A stretch of DNA of 64,000 bases, taken from assembly GCA_039654915.1 (NCBI GenBank), contig CM077597.1, positions 55,332,001 to 55,396,000 on the forward strand, written 5' to 3'. Positions 23,501-35,900 of this stretch are shown here, piece after piece. The notes below the pieces were generated by a model. The model was not told where the DNA came from. It did not search any database and saw only the letters and a program-made list of their open reading frames with translations. The stretch is from Aquilaria yunnanensis. Its lineage: Eukaryota; Streptophyta; Magnoliopsida; Malvales; Thymelaeaceae. How positions within the stretch are numbered: position 1 is the first letter of the stretch; each line of letters opens with the position of its first letter. A program made the translations under genes and the position numbers.

Positions 23501-25667
23501 CACGAACAAACCGTGGGGCTGATAAAGTGGGAAATTTTAATCCAGCAACTAGACCCGAAAAAGAAAATAGGGGATGCAACACGAGGACTTCCGGGCACGT
23601 CACCGATGCCAGTACTACTCTCGCCCAAGCACGCTTAACTGCGGAGTTCTTATGGGATCCGGTGCATTAGTGTTGGTATGATCGCATCCGTCAACCAACG
23701 CCGCTTATTTTCCATTATCCGTAGTGGTCTTTTTCCCCTTCATCGTGAGTGCTACACGTCACGAACAAACCGTGGGGCTGATAAAGTGGGAAATTTTAAT
23801 CCAGCAACTAGACCCGAAAAAGAAAATAGGGGATGCAACACGAGGACTTCCCGGCACGTCACCGATGCCAGTACTACTCTCGCCCAAGCACGCTTAACTG
23901 CGGAGTTCTGATGGGATCCGGTGCATTAGTGCTGGTATGATCGCATCCGTCAACCAACGCCGCTTATTTTCCATTATCCGTAGTGGTCTTTTTCCCCTTC
24001 ATCGTGAGTGCTACACGTCACGAAAGAACCGTGGGGCCGATAAAGTGGGACATTTTAATCCAGCAACTAGTCAGAAAACTTGGTAGAAATTCTGAAACAT
24101 AATTTTGAGCCCCGGTTCTCTCCCACGAACAGAGAAACCAGAAGCAAAACCGACCCGAAAAAGAAAATAACGGGTGCAACATGAGGACTTCCCGGCACGT
24201 CACCGATGCCAGTACTACTCTAGCCCAAGCACGCTTAACTGCGGAGTTCTGATGGGATCCGGTGCATTAGTGCTGGTATGATCGCATCCGTCAACCAACG
24301 CCGCTTATTTTCCATTATCCGTAGTGGTCTTTTTCCCCATCATCGTGAGTGCTACACGTCACGAACAAACCGTGGGGCTGATAAAGTGGGAAATTTTAAT
24401 CCAGCAACTAGACCCGAAAAAGAAAATAGGGGATGCAACACGAGGACTTCCCGGCACGTCACCGATGCCAGTACTACTCTCGCCCAAGCACGCTTAACTG
24501 CGGAGTTCTGATGGGATCCGGTGCATTAGTGCTGGTATGATCGCATCCGTCAACCAACGCCGCTTATTTTCCATTATCCGTAGTGGTCTTTTTCCCCTTC
24601 ATCGTGAGTGCTACACGTCACGAACAAACCGTGGGGCTGATAAAGTGGGAAATTTTAATCCAGCAACTAGACCCGAAAAAGAAAATAGGGGATGCAACAC
24701 GAGGACTTCCCGGCACGTCACCGATGCCAGTACTACTCTCGCCCAAGCACGCTTAACTGCGGAGTTCTGATGGGATCCGGTGCATTAGTGCTGGTATGAT
24801 CGCATCCGTCAACCAACGCCGCTTATTTTCCATTATCCGTAGTGGTCTTTTTCCCCTTCATCGTGAGTGCTACACGTCACGAAAGAACCGTGGGGCCGAT
24901 AAAGTGGGACATTTTAATCCAGCAACTAGTCAGAAAACTTGGTAGAAATTCTGAAACATAATTTTGAGCCCCGGTTCTCTCCCACGAACAGAGAAACCAG
25001 AAGCAAAACCGACCCGAAAAAGAAAATAACGGGTGCAACATGAGGACTTCCCGGCACGTCACCGATGCCAGTACTACTCTAAGCCCAAGCACGCTTAACT
25101 GCGGAGTTCTGATGGGATCCGGTGCATTAGTGCTGGTATGATCGCATCCGTCAACCAACGCCGCTTATTTTCCATTATCCGTACCGGTCTTTTTCCCCTT
25201 CATCGTGAGTGCTACACGTCACGAACAAACCGTGGGGCTGATAAAGTGGGAAATTTTAATCCAGCAACTAGACCCGAAAAAGAAAATAGGGGATGCAACA
25301 CGAGGACTTCCCGGCACGTCACCGATGCCAGTACTACTCTCGCCCAAGCACGCTTAACTGCGGAGTTCTGATGGGATCCGGTGCATTAGTGCTGGTATGA
25401 TCGCATCCGTCAACCAACGCCGCTTATTTTCCATTATCCGTAGTGGTCTTTTTCCCCTTCATCGTGAGTGCTACACGTCACGAACAAACCGTGGGGCTGA
25501 TAAAGTGGGAAATTTTAATCCAGCAACTAGACCCGAAAAAGAAAATAGGGGATGCAACACGAGGACTTCCCGGCACGTCACCGATGCCAGTACTACTCTC
25601 GCCCAAGCACGCTTAACTGCGGAGTTCTGATGGGATCCGGTGCATTAGTGCTGGTATGATCGCATCC
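20558..25667 (-). rRNA. 5S rRNA gene block 4 (19 genes)
   Basis: Gene 5' ends: 20676, 20935, 21194, 21453, 21794, 22053, 22312, 22571, 22830, 23089, 23430, 23689, 23948, 24289, 24548, 24807, 25149, 25408, 25667. It continues the L-plus-short modules, with five short units after the long gene at 21794. Several short genes have G17A (20676, 20935, 22053, 22571, 22830, 23689). The long genes 23430 and 24289 have the CCCCATCATCG upstream variant also seen at 7342, 8201, 14309 and 15168. Confidence 0.95.
23571..23689 (-). pseudogene. 5S rRNA copy with three substitutions
   Basis: This short-class gene carries G17A (shared with 22 other genes), C39A (TTCTTATGGG on the plus strand) and G97C (TTCCGGGCACG). 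The private changes lie in the loop C region and at the base of helix IV/loop E. It is the most altered short-class gene away from the right edge. Confidence 0.6.
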
Positions 25668-25889
25668 GTCAACCAACGCCGCTTATTTTCCATTATCCGT
25701 AGTGGTCTTTTTCCCCTTCATCGTGAGTGCTACACGTCACGAAAGAACCGTGGGGCCGATAAAGTGGGACATTTTAATCCAGCAACTAGTCAGAAAACTT
25801 GGTAGAAATTCTGAAACATAATTTTGAGCCCCGGTTCTCTCCCACGAACAGAGAAACCAGAAGCAAAACCGACCCGAAAAAGAAAATAA

Positions 25890-28800
25890 CGGGTGCAACA
25901 TGAGGACTTCCCGGCACGTCACCGATGCCAGTACTACTCTAGCCCAAGCACGCTTAACTGCGGAGTTCTGATGGGATCCGGTGCATTAGTGCTGGTATGA
26001 TCGCATCCGTCAACCAACGCCGCTTATTTTCCATTATCCGTAGTGGTCTTTTTCCCCTTCATCGTGAGTGCTACACGTCACGAACAAACCGTGGGGCTGA
26101 TAAAGTGGGAAATTTTAATCCAGCAACTAGACCCGAAAAAGAAAATAGGGGATGCAACACGAGGACTTCCCGGCACGTCACCGATGCCAGTACTACTCTC
26201 GCCCAAGCACGCTTAACTGCGGAGTTCTGATGGGATCCGGTGCATTAGTGCTGGTATGATCGCATCCGTCAACCAACGCCGCTTATTTTCCATTATCCGT
26301 AGTGGTCTTTTTCCCCTTCATCGTGAGTGCTACACGTCACGAACAAACCGTGGGGCTGATAAAGTGGGAAATTTTAATCCAGCAACTAGACCCGAAAAAG
26401 AAAATAGGGGATGCAACACGAGGACTTCCCGGCACGTCACCGATGCCAGTACTACTCTCGCCCAAGCACGCTTAACTGCGGAGTTCTGATGGGATCCGGT
26501 GCATTAGTGCTGGTATGATCGCATCCGTCAACCAACGCCGCTTATTTTCCATTATCCGTAGTGGTCTTTTTCCCCTTCATCGTGAGTGCTACACGTCACG
26601 AACAAACCGTGGGGCTGATAAAGTGGGAAATTTTAATCCAGCAACTAGACCCGAAAAAGAAAATAGGGGATGCAACACGAGGACTTCCCGGCACGTCACC
26701 GATGCCAGTACTACTCTCGCCCAAGCACGCTTAACTGCGGAGTTCTGATGGGATCCGGTGCATTAGTGCTGGTATGATCGCATCCGTCAACCAACGCCGC
26801 TTATTTTCCATTATCCGTAGTGGTCTTTTTCCCCTTCATCGTGAGTGCTACACGTCACGAAAGAACCGTGGGGCCGATAAAGTGGGACATTTTAATCCAG
26901 CAACTAGTCAGAAAACTTGGTAGAAATTCTGAAACATAATTTTGAGCCCCGGTTCTCTCCCACGAACAGAGAAACCAGAAGCAAAACCGACCCGAAAAAG
27001 AAAATAACGGGTGCAACATGAGGACTTCCCGGCACGTCACCGATGCCAGTACTACTCTAAGCCCAAGCACGCTTAACTGCGGAGTTCTGATGGGATCCGG
27101 TGCATTAGTGCTGGTATGATCGCATCCGTCAACCAACGCCGCTTATTTTCCATTATCCGTACCGGTCTTTTTCCCCTTCATCGTGAGTGCTACACGTCAC
27201 GAACAAACCGTGGGGCTGATAAAGTGGGAAATTTTAATCCAGCAACTAGACCCGAAAAAGAAAATAGGGGATGCAACACGAGGACTTCCCGGCACGTCAC
27301 CGATGCCAGTACTACTCTCGCCCAAGCACGCTTAACTGCGGAGTTCTGATGGGATCCGGTGCATTAGTGCTGGTATGATCGCATCCGTCAACCAACGCCG
27401 CTTATTTTCCATTATCCGTAGTGGTCTTTTTCCCCTTCATCGTGAGTGCTACACGTCACGAACAAACCGTGGGGCTGATAAAGTGGGAAATTTTAATCCA
27501 GCAACTAGACCCGAAAAAGAAAATAGGGGATGCAACACGAGGACTTCCCGGCACGTCACCGATGCCAGTACTACTCTCGCCCAAGCACGCTTAACTGCGG
27601 AGTTCTGATGGGATCCGGTGCATTAGTGCTGGTATGATCGCATCCGTCAACCAACGCCGCTTATTTTCCATTATCCGTAGTGGTCTTTTTCCCCTTCATC
27701 GTGAGTGCTACACGTCACGAAAGAACCGTGGGGCCGATAAAGTGGGACATTTTAATCCAGCAACTAGTCAGAAAACTTGGTAGAAATTCTGAAACATAAT
27801 TTTGAGCCCCGGTTCTCTCCCACGAACAGAGAAACCAGAAGCAAAACCGACCCGAAAAAGAAAATAACGGGTGCAACATGAGGACTTCCCGGCACGTCAC
27901 CGATGCCAGTACTACTCTAGCCTAAGCACGCTTAACTGCGGAGTTCTGATGGGATCCGGTGCATTAGTGCTGGTATGATCGCATCCGTCAACCAACGCCG
28001 CTTATTTTCCATTATCCGTACCGGTCTTTTTCCCCTTCATCGTGAGTGCTACACGTCACGAACAAACCGTGGGGCTGATAAAGTGGGAAATTTTAATCCA
28101 GCAACTAGACCCGAAAAAGAAAATAGGGGATGCAACACGAGGACTTCCCGGCACGTCACCGATGCCAGTACTACTCTCGCCCAAGCACGCTTAACTGCGG
28201 AGTTCTGATGGGATCCGGTGCATTAGTGTTGGTATGATCGCATCCGTCAACCAACGCCGCTTATTTTCCATTATCCGTAGTGGTCTTTTTCCCCTTCATC
28301 GTGAGTGCTACACGTCACGAACAAACCGTGGGGCTGATAAAGTGGGAAATTTTAATCCAGCAACTAGACCCGAAAAAGAAAATAGGGGATGCAACACGAG
28401 GACTTCCCGGCACGTCACCGATGCCAGTACTACTCTCGCCCAAGCACGCTTAACTGCGGAGTTCTGATGGGATCCGGTGCATTAGTGCTGGTATGATCGC
28501 ATCCGTCAACCAACGCCGCTTATTTTCCATTATCCGTAGTGGTCTTTTTCCCCTTCATCGTGAGTGCTACACGTCACGAAAGAACCGTGGGGCCGATAAA
28601 GTGGGACATTTTAATCCAGCAACTAGTCAGAAAACTTGGTAGAAATTCTGAAACATAATTTTGAGCCCCGGTTCTCTCCCACGAACAGAGAAACCAGAAG
28701 CAAAACCGACCCGAAAAAGAAAATAACGGGTGCAACATGAGGACTTCCCGGCACGTCACCGATGCCAGTACTACTCTAGCCCAAGCACGCTTAACTGCGG

Positions 28801-31800
28801 AGTTCTGATGGGATCCGGTGCATTAGTGCTGGTATGATCGCATCCGTCAACCAACGCCGCTTATTTTCCATTATCCGTAGTGGTCTTTTTCCCCTTCATC
28901 GTGAGTGCTACACGTCACGAACAAACCGTGGGGCTGATAAAGTGGGAAATTTTAATCCAGCAACTAGACCCGAAAAAGAAAATAGGGGATGCAACACGAG
29001 GACTTCCCGGCACGTCACCGATGCCAGTACTACTCTCGCCCAAGCACGCTTAACTGCGGAGTTCTGATGGGATCCGGTGCATTAGTGCTGGTATGATCGC
29101 ATCCGTCAACCAACGCCGCTTATTTTCCATTATCCGTAGTGGTCTTTTTCCCCTTCATCGTGAGTGCTACACGTCACGAACAAACCGTGGGGCTGATAAA
29201 GTGGGAAATTTTAATCCAGCAACTAGACCCGAAAAAGAAAATAGGGGATGCAACACGAGGACTTCCCGGCACGTCACCGATGCCAGTACTACTCTCGCCC
29301 AAGCACGCTTAACTGCGGAGTTCTGATGGGATCCGGTGCATTAGTGCTGGTATGATCGCATCCGTCAACCAACGCCGCTTATTTTCCATTATCCGTAGTG
29401 GTCTTTTTCCCCTTCATCGTGAGTGCTACACGTCACGAACAAACCGTGGGGCTGATAAAGTGGGAAATTTTAATCCAGCAACTAGACCCGAAAAAGAAAA
29501 TAGGGGATGCAACACGAGGACTTCCCGGCACGTCACCGATGCCAGTACTACTCTCGCCCAAGCACGCTTAACTGCGGAGTTCTGATGGGATCCGGTGCAT
29601 TAGTGCTGGTATGATCGCATCCGTCAACCAACGCCGCTTATTTTCCATTATCCGTAGTGGTCTTTTTCCCCTTCATCGTGAGTGCTACACGTCACGAAAG
29701 AACCGTGGGGCCGATAAAGTGGGACATTTTAATCCAGCAACTAGTCAGAAAACTTGGTAGAAATTCTGAAACATAATTTTGAGCCCCGGTTCTCTCCCAC
29801 GAACAGAGAAACCAGAAGCAAAACCGACCCGAAAAAGAAAATAACGGGTGCAACATGAGGACTTCCCGGCACGTCACCGATGCCAGTACTACTCTAAGCC
29901 CAAGCACGCTTAACTGCGGAGTTCTGATGGGATCCGGTGCATTAGTGCTGGTATGATCGCATCCGTCAACCAACGCCGCTTATTTTCCATTATCCGTACC
30001 GGTCTTTTTCCCCTTCATCGTGAGTGCTACACGTCACGAACAAACCGTGGGGCTGATAAAGTGGGAAATTTTAATCCAGCAACTAGACCCGAAAAAGAAA
30101 ATAGGGGATGCAACACGAGGACTTCCCGGCACGTCACCGATGCCAGTACTACTCTCGCCCAAGCACGCTTAACTGCGGAGTTCTGATGGGATCCGGTGCA
30201 TTAGTGCTGGTATGATCGCATCCGTCAACCAACGCCGCTTATTTTCCATTATCCGTAGTGGTCTTTTTCCCCTTCATCGTGAGTGCTACACGTCACGAAC
30301 AAACCGTGGGGCTGATAAAGTGGGAAATTTTAATCCAGCAACTAGACCCGAAAAAGAAAATAGGGGATGCAACACGAGGACTTCCCGGCACGTCACCGAT
30401 GCCAGTACTACTCTCGCCCAAGCACGCTTAACTGCGGAGTTCTGATGGGATCCGGTGCATTAGTGCTGGTATGATCGCATCCGTCAACCAACGCCGCTTA
30501 TTTTCCATTATCCGTAGTGGTCTTTTTCCCCTTCATCGTGAGTGCTACACGTCACGAAAGAACCGTGGGGCCGATAAAGTGGGACATTTTAATCCAGCAA
30601 CTAGTCAGAAAACTTGGTAGAAATTCTGAAACATAATTTTGAGCCCCGGTTATCTCCCACGAACAGAGAAACCAGAAGCAAAACCGACCCGAAAAAGAAA
30701 ATAACGGGTGCAACATGAGGACTTCCCGGCACGTCACCGATGCCAGTACTACTCTAGCCCAAGCACGCTTAACTGCGGAGTTCTGATGGGATCCGGTGCA
30801 TTAGTGCTGGTATGATCGCATCCGTCAACTAACGCCGCTTATTTTCCATTATCCGTACCGGTCTTTTTCCCCTTCATCGTGAGTGCTACACGTCACGAAC
30901 AAACCGTGGGGCTGATAAAGTGGGAAATTTTAATCCAGCAACTAGACCCGAAAAAGAAAATAGGGGATGCAACACGAGGACTTCCCGGCACGTCACCGAT
31001 GCCAGTACTACTCTCGCCCAAGCACGCTTAACTGCGGAGTTCTGATGGGATCCGGTGCATTAGTGCTGGTATGATCGCATCCGTCAACCAACGCCGCTTA
31101 TTTTCCATTATCCGTAGTGGTCTTTTTCCCCTTCATCGTGAGTGCTACACGTCACGAACAAACCGTGGGGCTGATAAAGTGGGAAATTTTAATCCAGCAA
31201 CTAGACCCGAAAAAGAAAATAGGGGATGCAACACGAGGACTTCCCGGCACGTCACCGATGCCAGTACTACTCTCGCCCAAGCACGCTTAACTGCGGAGTT
31301 CTGATGGGATCCGGTGCATTAGTGCTGGTATGATCGCATCCGTCAACCAACGCCGCTTATTTTCCATTATCCGTAGTGGTCTTTTTCCCCTTCATCGTGA
31401 GTGCTACACGTCACGAACAAACCGTGGGGCTGATAAAGTGGGAAATTTTAATCCAGCAACTAGACCCGAAAAAGAAAATAGGGGATGCAACACGAGGACT
31501 TCCCGGCACGTCACCGATGCCAGTACTACTCTCGCCCAAGCACGCTTAACTGCGGAGTTCTGATGGGATCCTGTGCATTAGTGCTGGTATGATCGCATCC
31601 GTCAACCAACGCCGCTTATTTTCCATTATCCGTAGTGGTCTTTTTCCCCTTCATCGTGAGTGCTACACGTCACGAAAGAACCGTGGGGCCGATAAAGTGG
31701 GACATTTTAATCCAGCAACTAGTCAGAAAACTTGGTAGAAATTCTGAAACATAATTTTGAGCCCCGGTTATCTCCCACGAACAGAGAAACCAGAAGCAAA

Positions 31801-32719
31801 ACCGACCCGAAAAAGAAAATAACGGGTGCAACATGAGGACTTCCCGGCACGTCACCGATGCCAGTACTACTCTAAGCCCAAGCACGCTTAACTGCGGAGT
31901 TCTGATGGGATCCGGTGCATTAGTGCTGGTATGATCGCATCCGTCAACCAACGCCGCTTATTTTCCATTATCCGTAGTGGTCTTTTTCCCCTTCATCGTG
32001 AGTGCTACACGTCACGAACAAACCGTGGGGCTGATAAAGTGGGAAATTTTAATCCAGCAACTAGACCCGAAAAAGAAAATAGGGGATGCAACACGAGGAC
32101 TTCCCGGCACGTCACCGATGCCAGTACTACTCTCGCCCAAGCACGCTTAACTGCGGAGTTCTGATGGGATCCGGTGCATTAGTGCTGGTATGATCGCATC
32201 CGTCAACCAACGCCGCTTATTTTCCATTATCCGTAGTGGTCTTTTTCCCCTTCATCGTGAGTGCTACACGTCACGAACAAACCGTGGGGCTGATAAAGTG
32301 GGAAATTTTAATCCAGCAACTAGACCCGAAAAAGAAAATAGGGGATGCAACACGAGGACTTCCCGGCACGTCACCGATGCCAGTACTACTCTCGCCCAAG
32401 CACGCTTAACTGCGGAGTTCTGATGGGATCCGGTGCATTAGTGCTGGTATGATCGCATCCGTCAACCAACGCCGCTTATTTTCCATTATCCGTAGTGGTC
32501 TTTTTCCCCTTCATCGTGAGTGCTACACGTCACGAACAAACCGTGGGGCTGATAAAGTGGGAAATTTTAATCCAGCAACTAGACCCGAAAAAGAAAATAG
32601 GGGATGCAACACGAGGACTTCCCGGCACGTCACCGATGCCAGTACTACTCTCGCCCAAGCACGCTTAACTGCGGAGTTCTGATGGGATCCGGTGCATTAG
32701 TGCTGGTATGATCGCATCC
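25890..32719 (-). rRNA. 5S rRNA gene block 5 (25 genes)
   Basis: Gene 5' ends: 26008, 26267, 26526, 26785, 27127, 27386, 27645, 27986, 28245, 28504, 28845, 29104, 29363, 29622, 29964, 30223, 30482, 30823, 31082, 31341, 31600, 31942, 32201, 32460, 32719. The module from 26008 to about 27.6 kb repeats at +2837 bp (28845 to about 30.5 kb), including a 1-nt-insertion gene in each copy. Gene 31600 has C29A (GGATCCTGTGC on the plus strand). Gene 28245 is the last one with G17A. Confidence 0.95.
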
Positions 32720-32941
32720 GTCAACCAACGCCGCTTATTTTCCATTATCCGTAGTGGTCTTTTTCCCCTTCATCGTGAGTGCTACACGTCACGAAAGAAC
32801 CGTGGGGCCGATAAAGTGGGACATTTTAATCCAGCAACTAGTCAGAAAACTTGGTAGAAATTCTGAAACATAATTTTGAGCCCCGGTTATCTCCCACGAA
32901 CAGAGAAACCAGAAGCAAAACCGACCCGAAAAAGAAAATAA

Positions 32942-35900
32942 CGGGTGCAACATGAGGACTTCCCGGCACGTCACCGATGCCAGTACTACTCTAGCCCAAG
33001 CACGCTTAACTGCGGAGTTCTGATGGGATCCGGTGCATTAGTGCTGGTATGATCGCATCCGTCAACTAACGCCGCTTATTTTCCATTATCCGTACCGGTC
33101 TTTTTCCCCTTCATCGTGAGTGCTACACGTCACGAACAAACCGTGGGGCTGATAAAGTGGGAAATTTTAATCCAGCAACTAGACCCGAAAAAGAAAATAG
33201 GGGATGCAACACGAGGACTTCCCGGCACGTCACCGATGCCAGTACTACTCTCGCCCAAGCACGCTTAACTGCGGAGTTCTGATGGGATCCGGTGCATTAG
33301 TGCTGGTATGATCGCATCCGTCAACCAACGCCGCTTATTTTCCATTATCCGTAGTGGTCTTTTTCCCCTTCATCGTGAGTGCTACACGTCACGAACAAAC
33401 CGTGGGGCTGATAAAGTGGGAAATTTTAATCCAGCAACTAGACCCGAAAAAGAAAATAGGGGATGCAACACGAGGACTTCCCGGCACGTCACCGATGCCA
33501 GTACTACTCTCGCCCAAGCACGCTTAACTGCGGAGTTCTGATGGGATCCGGTGCATTAGTGCTGGTATGATCGCATCCGTCAACCAACGCCGCTTATTTT
33601 CCATTATCCGTACCGGTCTTTTTCCCTTCATCGTGAGTGCTACACGTCACGAACAAACCGTGGGGCTGATAAAGTGGGAAATTTTAATCCAGCAACTAGA
33701 CCCGAAAAAGAAAATAGGGGATGCAACACGAGGACTTCCCGGCACGTCACCGATGCCAGTACTACTCTCGCCCAAGCACGCTTAACTGCGGAGTTCTGAT
33801 GGGATCCGGTGCATTAGTGCTGGTATGATCGCATCCGTCAACCAACGCCGCTTATTTTCCATTATCCGTAGTGGTCTTTTTCCCCTTCATCGTGAGTGCT
33901 ACACGTCACGAACAAACCGTGGGGCTGATAAAGTGGGAAATTTTAATCCAGCAACTAGACCCGAAAAAGAAAATAGGGGATGCAACACGAGGACTTCCCG
34001 GCACGTCACCGATGCCAGTACTACTCTCGCCCAAGCACGCTTAACTGCGGAGTTCTGATGGGATCCGGTGCATTAGTGCTGGTATGATCGCATCCGTCAA
34101 CCAACGCCGCTTATTTTCCATTATCCGTAGTGGTCTTTTTCCCCTTCATCGTGAGTGCTACACGTCACGAACAAACCGTGGGGCTGATAAAGTGGGAAAT
34201 TTTAATCCAGCAACTAGACCCGAAAAAGAAAATAGGGGATGCAACACGAGGACTTCCCGGCACGTCACCGATGCCAGTACTACTCTCGCCCAAGCACGCT
34301 TAACTGCGGAGTTCTGATGGGATCCGGTGCATTAGTGCTGGTATGATCGCATCCGTCAACCAACGCCGCTTATTTTCCATTATCCGTAGTGGTCTTTTTC
34401 CCCTTCATCGTGAGTGCTACACGTCACGAACAAACCGTGGGGCTGATAAAGTGGGAAATTTTAATCCAGCAACTAGACCCGAAAAAGAAAATAGGGGATG
34501 CAACACGAGGACTTCCCGGCACGTCACCGATGCCAGTACTACTCTCGCCCAAGCACGCTTAACTGCGGAGTTCTGATGGGATCCGGTGCATTAGTGCTGG
34601 TATGATCGCATCCGTCAACCAACGCCGCTTATTTTCCATTATCCGTACCGGTCTTTTTCCCTTCATCGTGAGTGCTACACGTCACGAACAAACCGTGGGG
34701 CTGATAAAGTGGGAAATTTTAATCCAGCAACTAGACCCGAAAAAGAAAATAGGGGATGCAACACGAGGACTTCCCGGCACGTCACCGATGCCAGTACTAC
34801 TCTCGCCCAAGCACGCTTAACTGCGGAGTTCTGATGGGATCCGGTGCATTAGTGCTGGTATGATCGCATCCGTCAACCAACGCCGCTTATTTTCCATTAT
34901 CCGTAGTGGTCTTTTTCCCCTTCATCGTGAGTGCTACACGTCACGAACAAACCGTGGGGCTGATAAAGTGGGAAATTTTAATCCAGCAACTAGACCCGAA
35001 AAAGAAAATAGGGGATGCAACACGAGGACTTCCCGGCACGTCACCGATGCCAGTACTACTCTCGCCCAAGCACGCTTAACTGCGGAGTTCTGATGGGATC
35101 CGGTGCATTAGTGCTGGTATGATCGCATCCGTCAACCAACGCCGCTTATTTTCCATTATCCGTAGTGGTCTTTTTCCCCTTCATCGTGAGTGCTACACGT
35201 CACGAACAAACCGTGGGGCTGATAAAGTGGGAAATTTTAATCCAGCAACTAGACCCGAAAAAGAAAATAGGGGATGCAACACGAGGACTTCCCGGCACGT
35301 CACCGATGCCAGTACTACTCTCGCCCAAGCACGCTTAACTGCGGAGTTCTGATGGGATCCGGTGCATTAGTGCTGGTATGATCGCATCCGTCAACCAACG
35401 CCGCTTATTTTCCATTATCCGTAGTGGTCGTTTTCCCCTTCATCGTGAGTGCTACACGTCACGAACAAACCGTGGGGCTGATAAAGTGGGAAATTTTAAT
35501 CCAGCAACTAGACCCGAAAAAGAAAATAGGGGATGCAACACGAGGACTTCCCGGCACGTCACCGATGACAGTACTACTCTCGCCCAAGCACGCTTAACTG
35601 CGGAGTTCTGATGGGATCCGGTGCATTAGTGCTGGTATGATCGCATCCGTCAACCAACGCCGCTTATTTTCCATTATCCGTAGTGGTCTTTTTCCCCTTC
35701 ATCGTGAGTGCTACACGTCACGAACAAACCGTGGGGCTGATAAAGTGGGAAATTTTAATCCAGCAACTAGACCCGAAAAAGAAAATAGGGGATGCAACAC
35801 GAGGACTTCCCGGCACGTCACCGATGCCAGTACTACTCTCGCCCAAGCACGCTTAACTGCGGAGTTCTGATGGGATCCGGTGCATTAGTGCTGGTATGAT

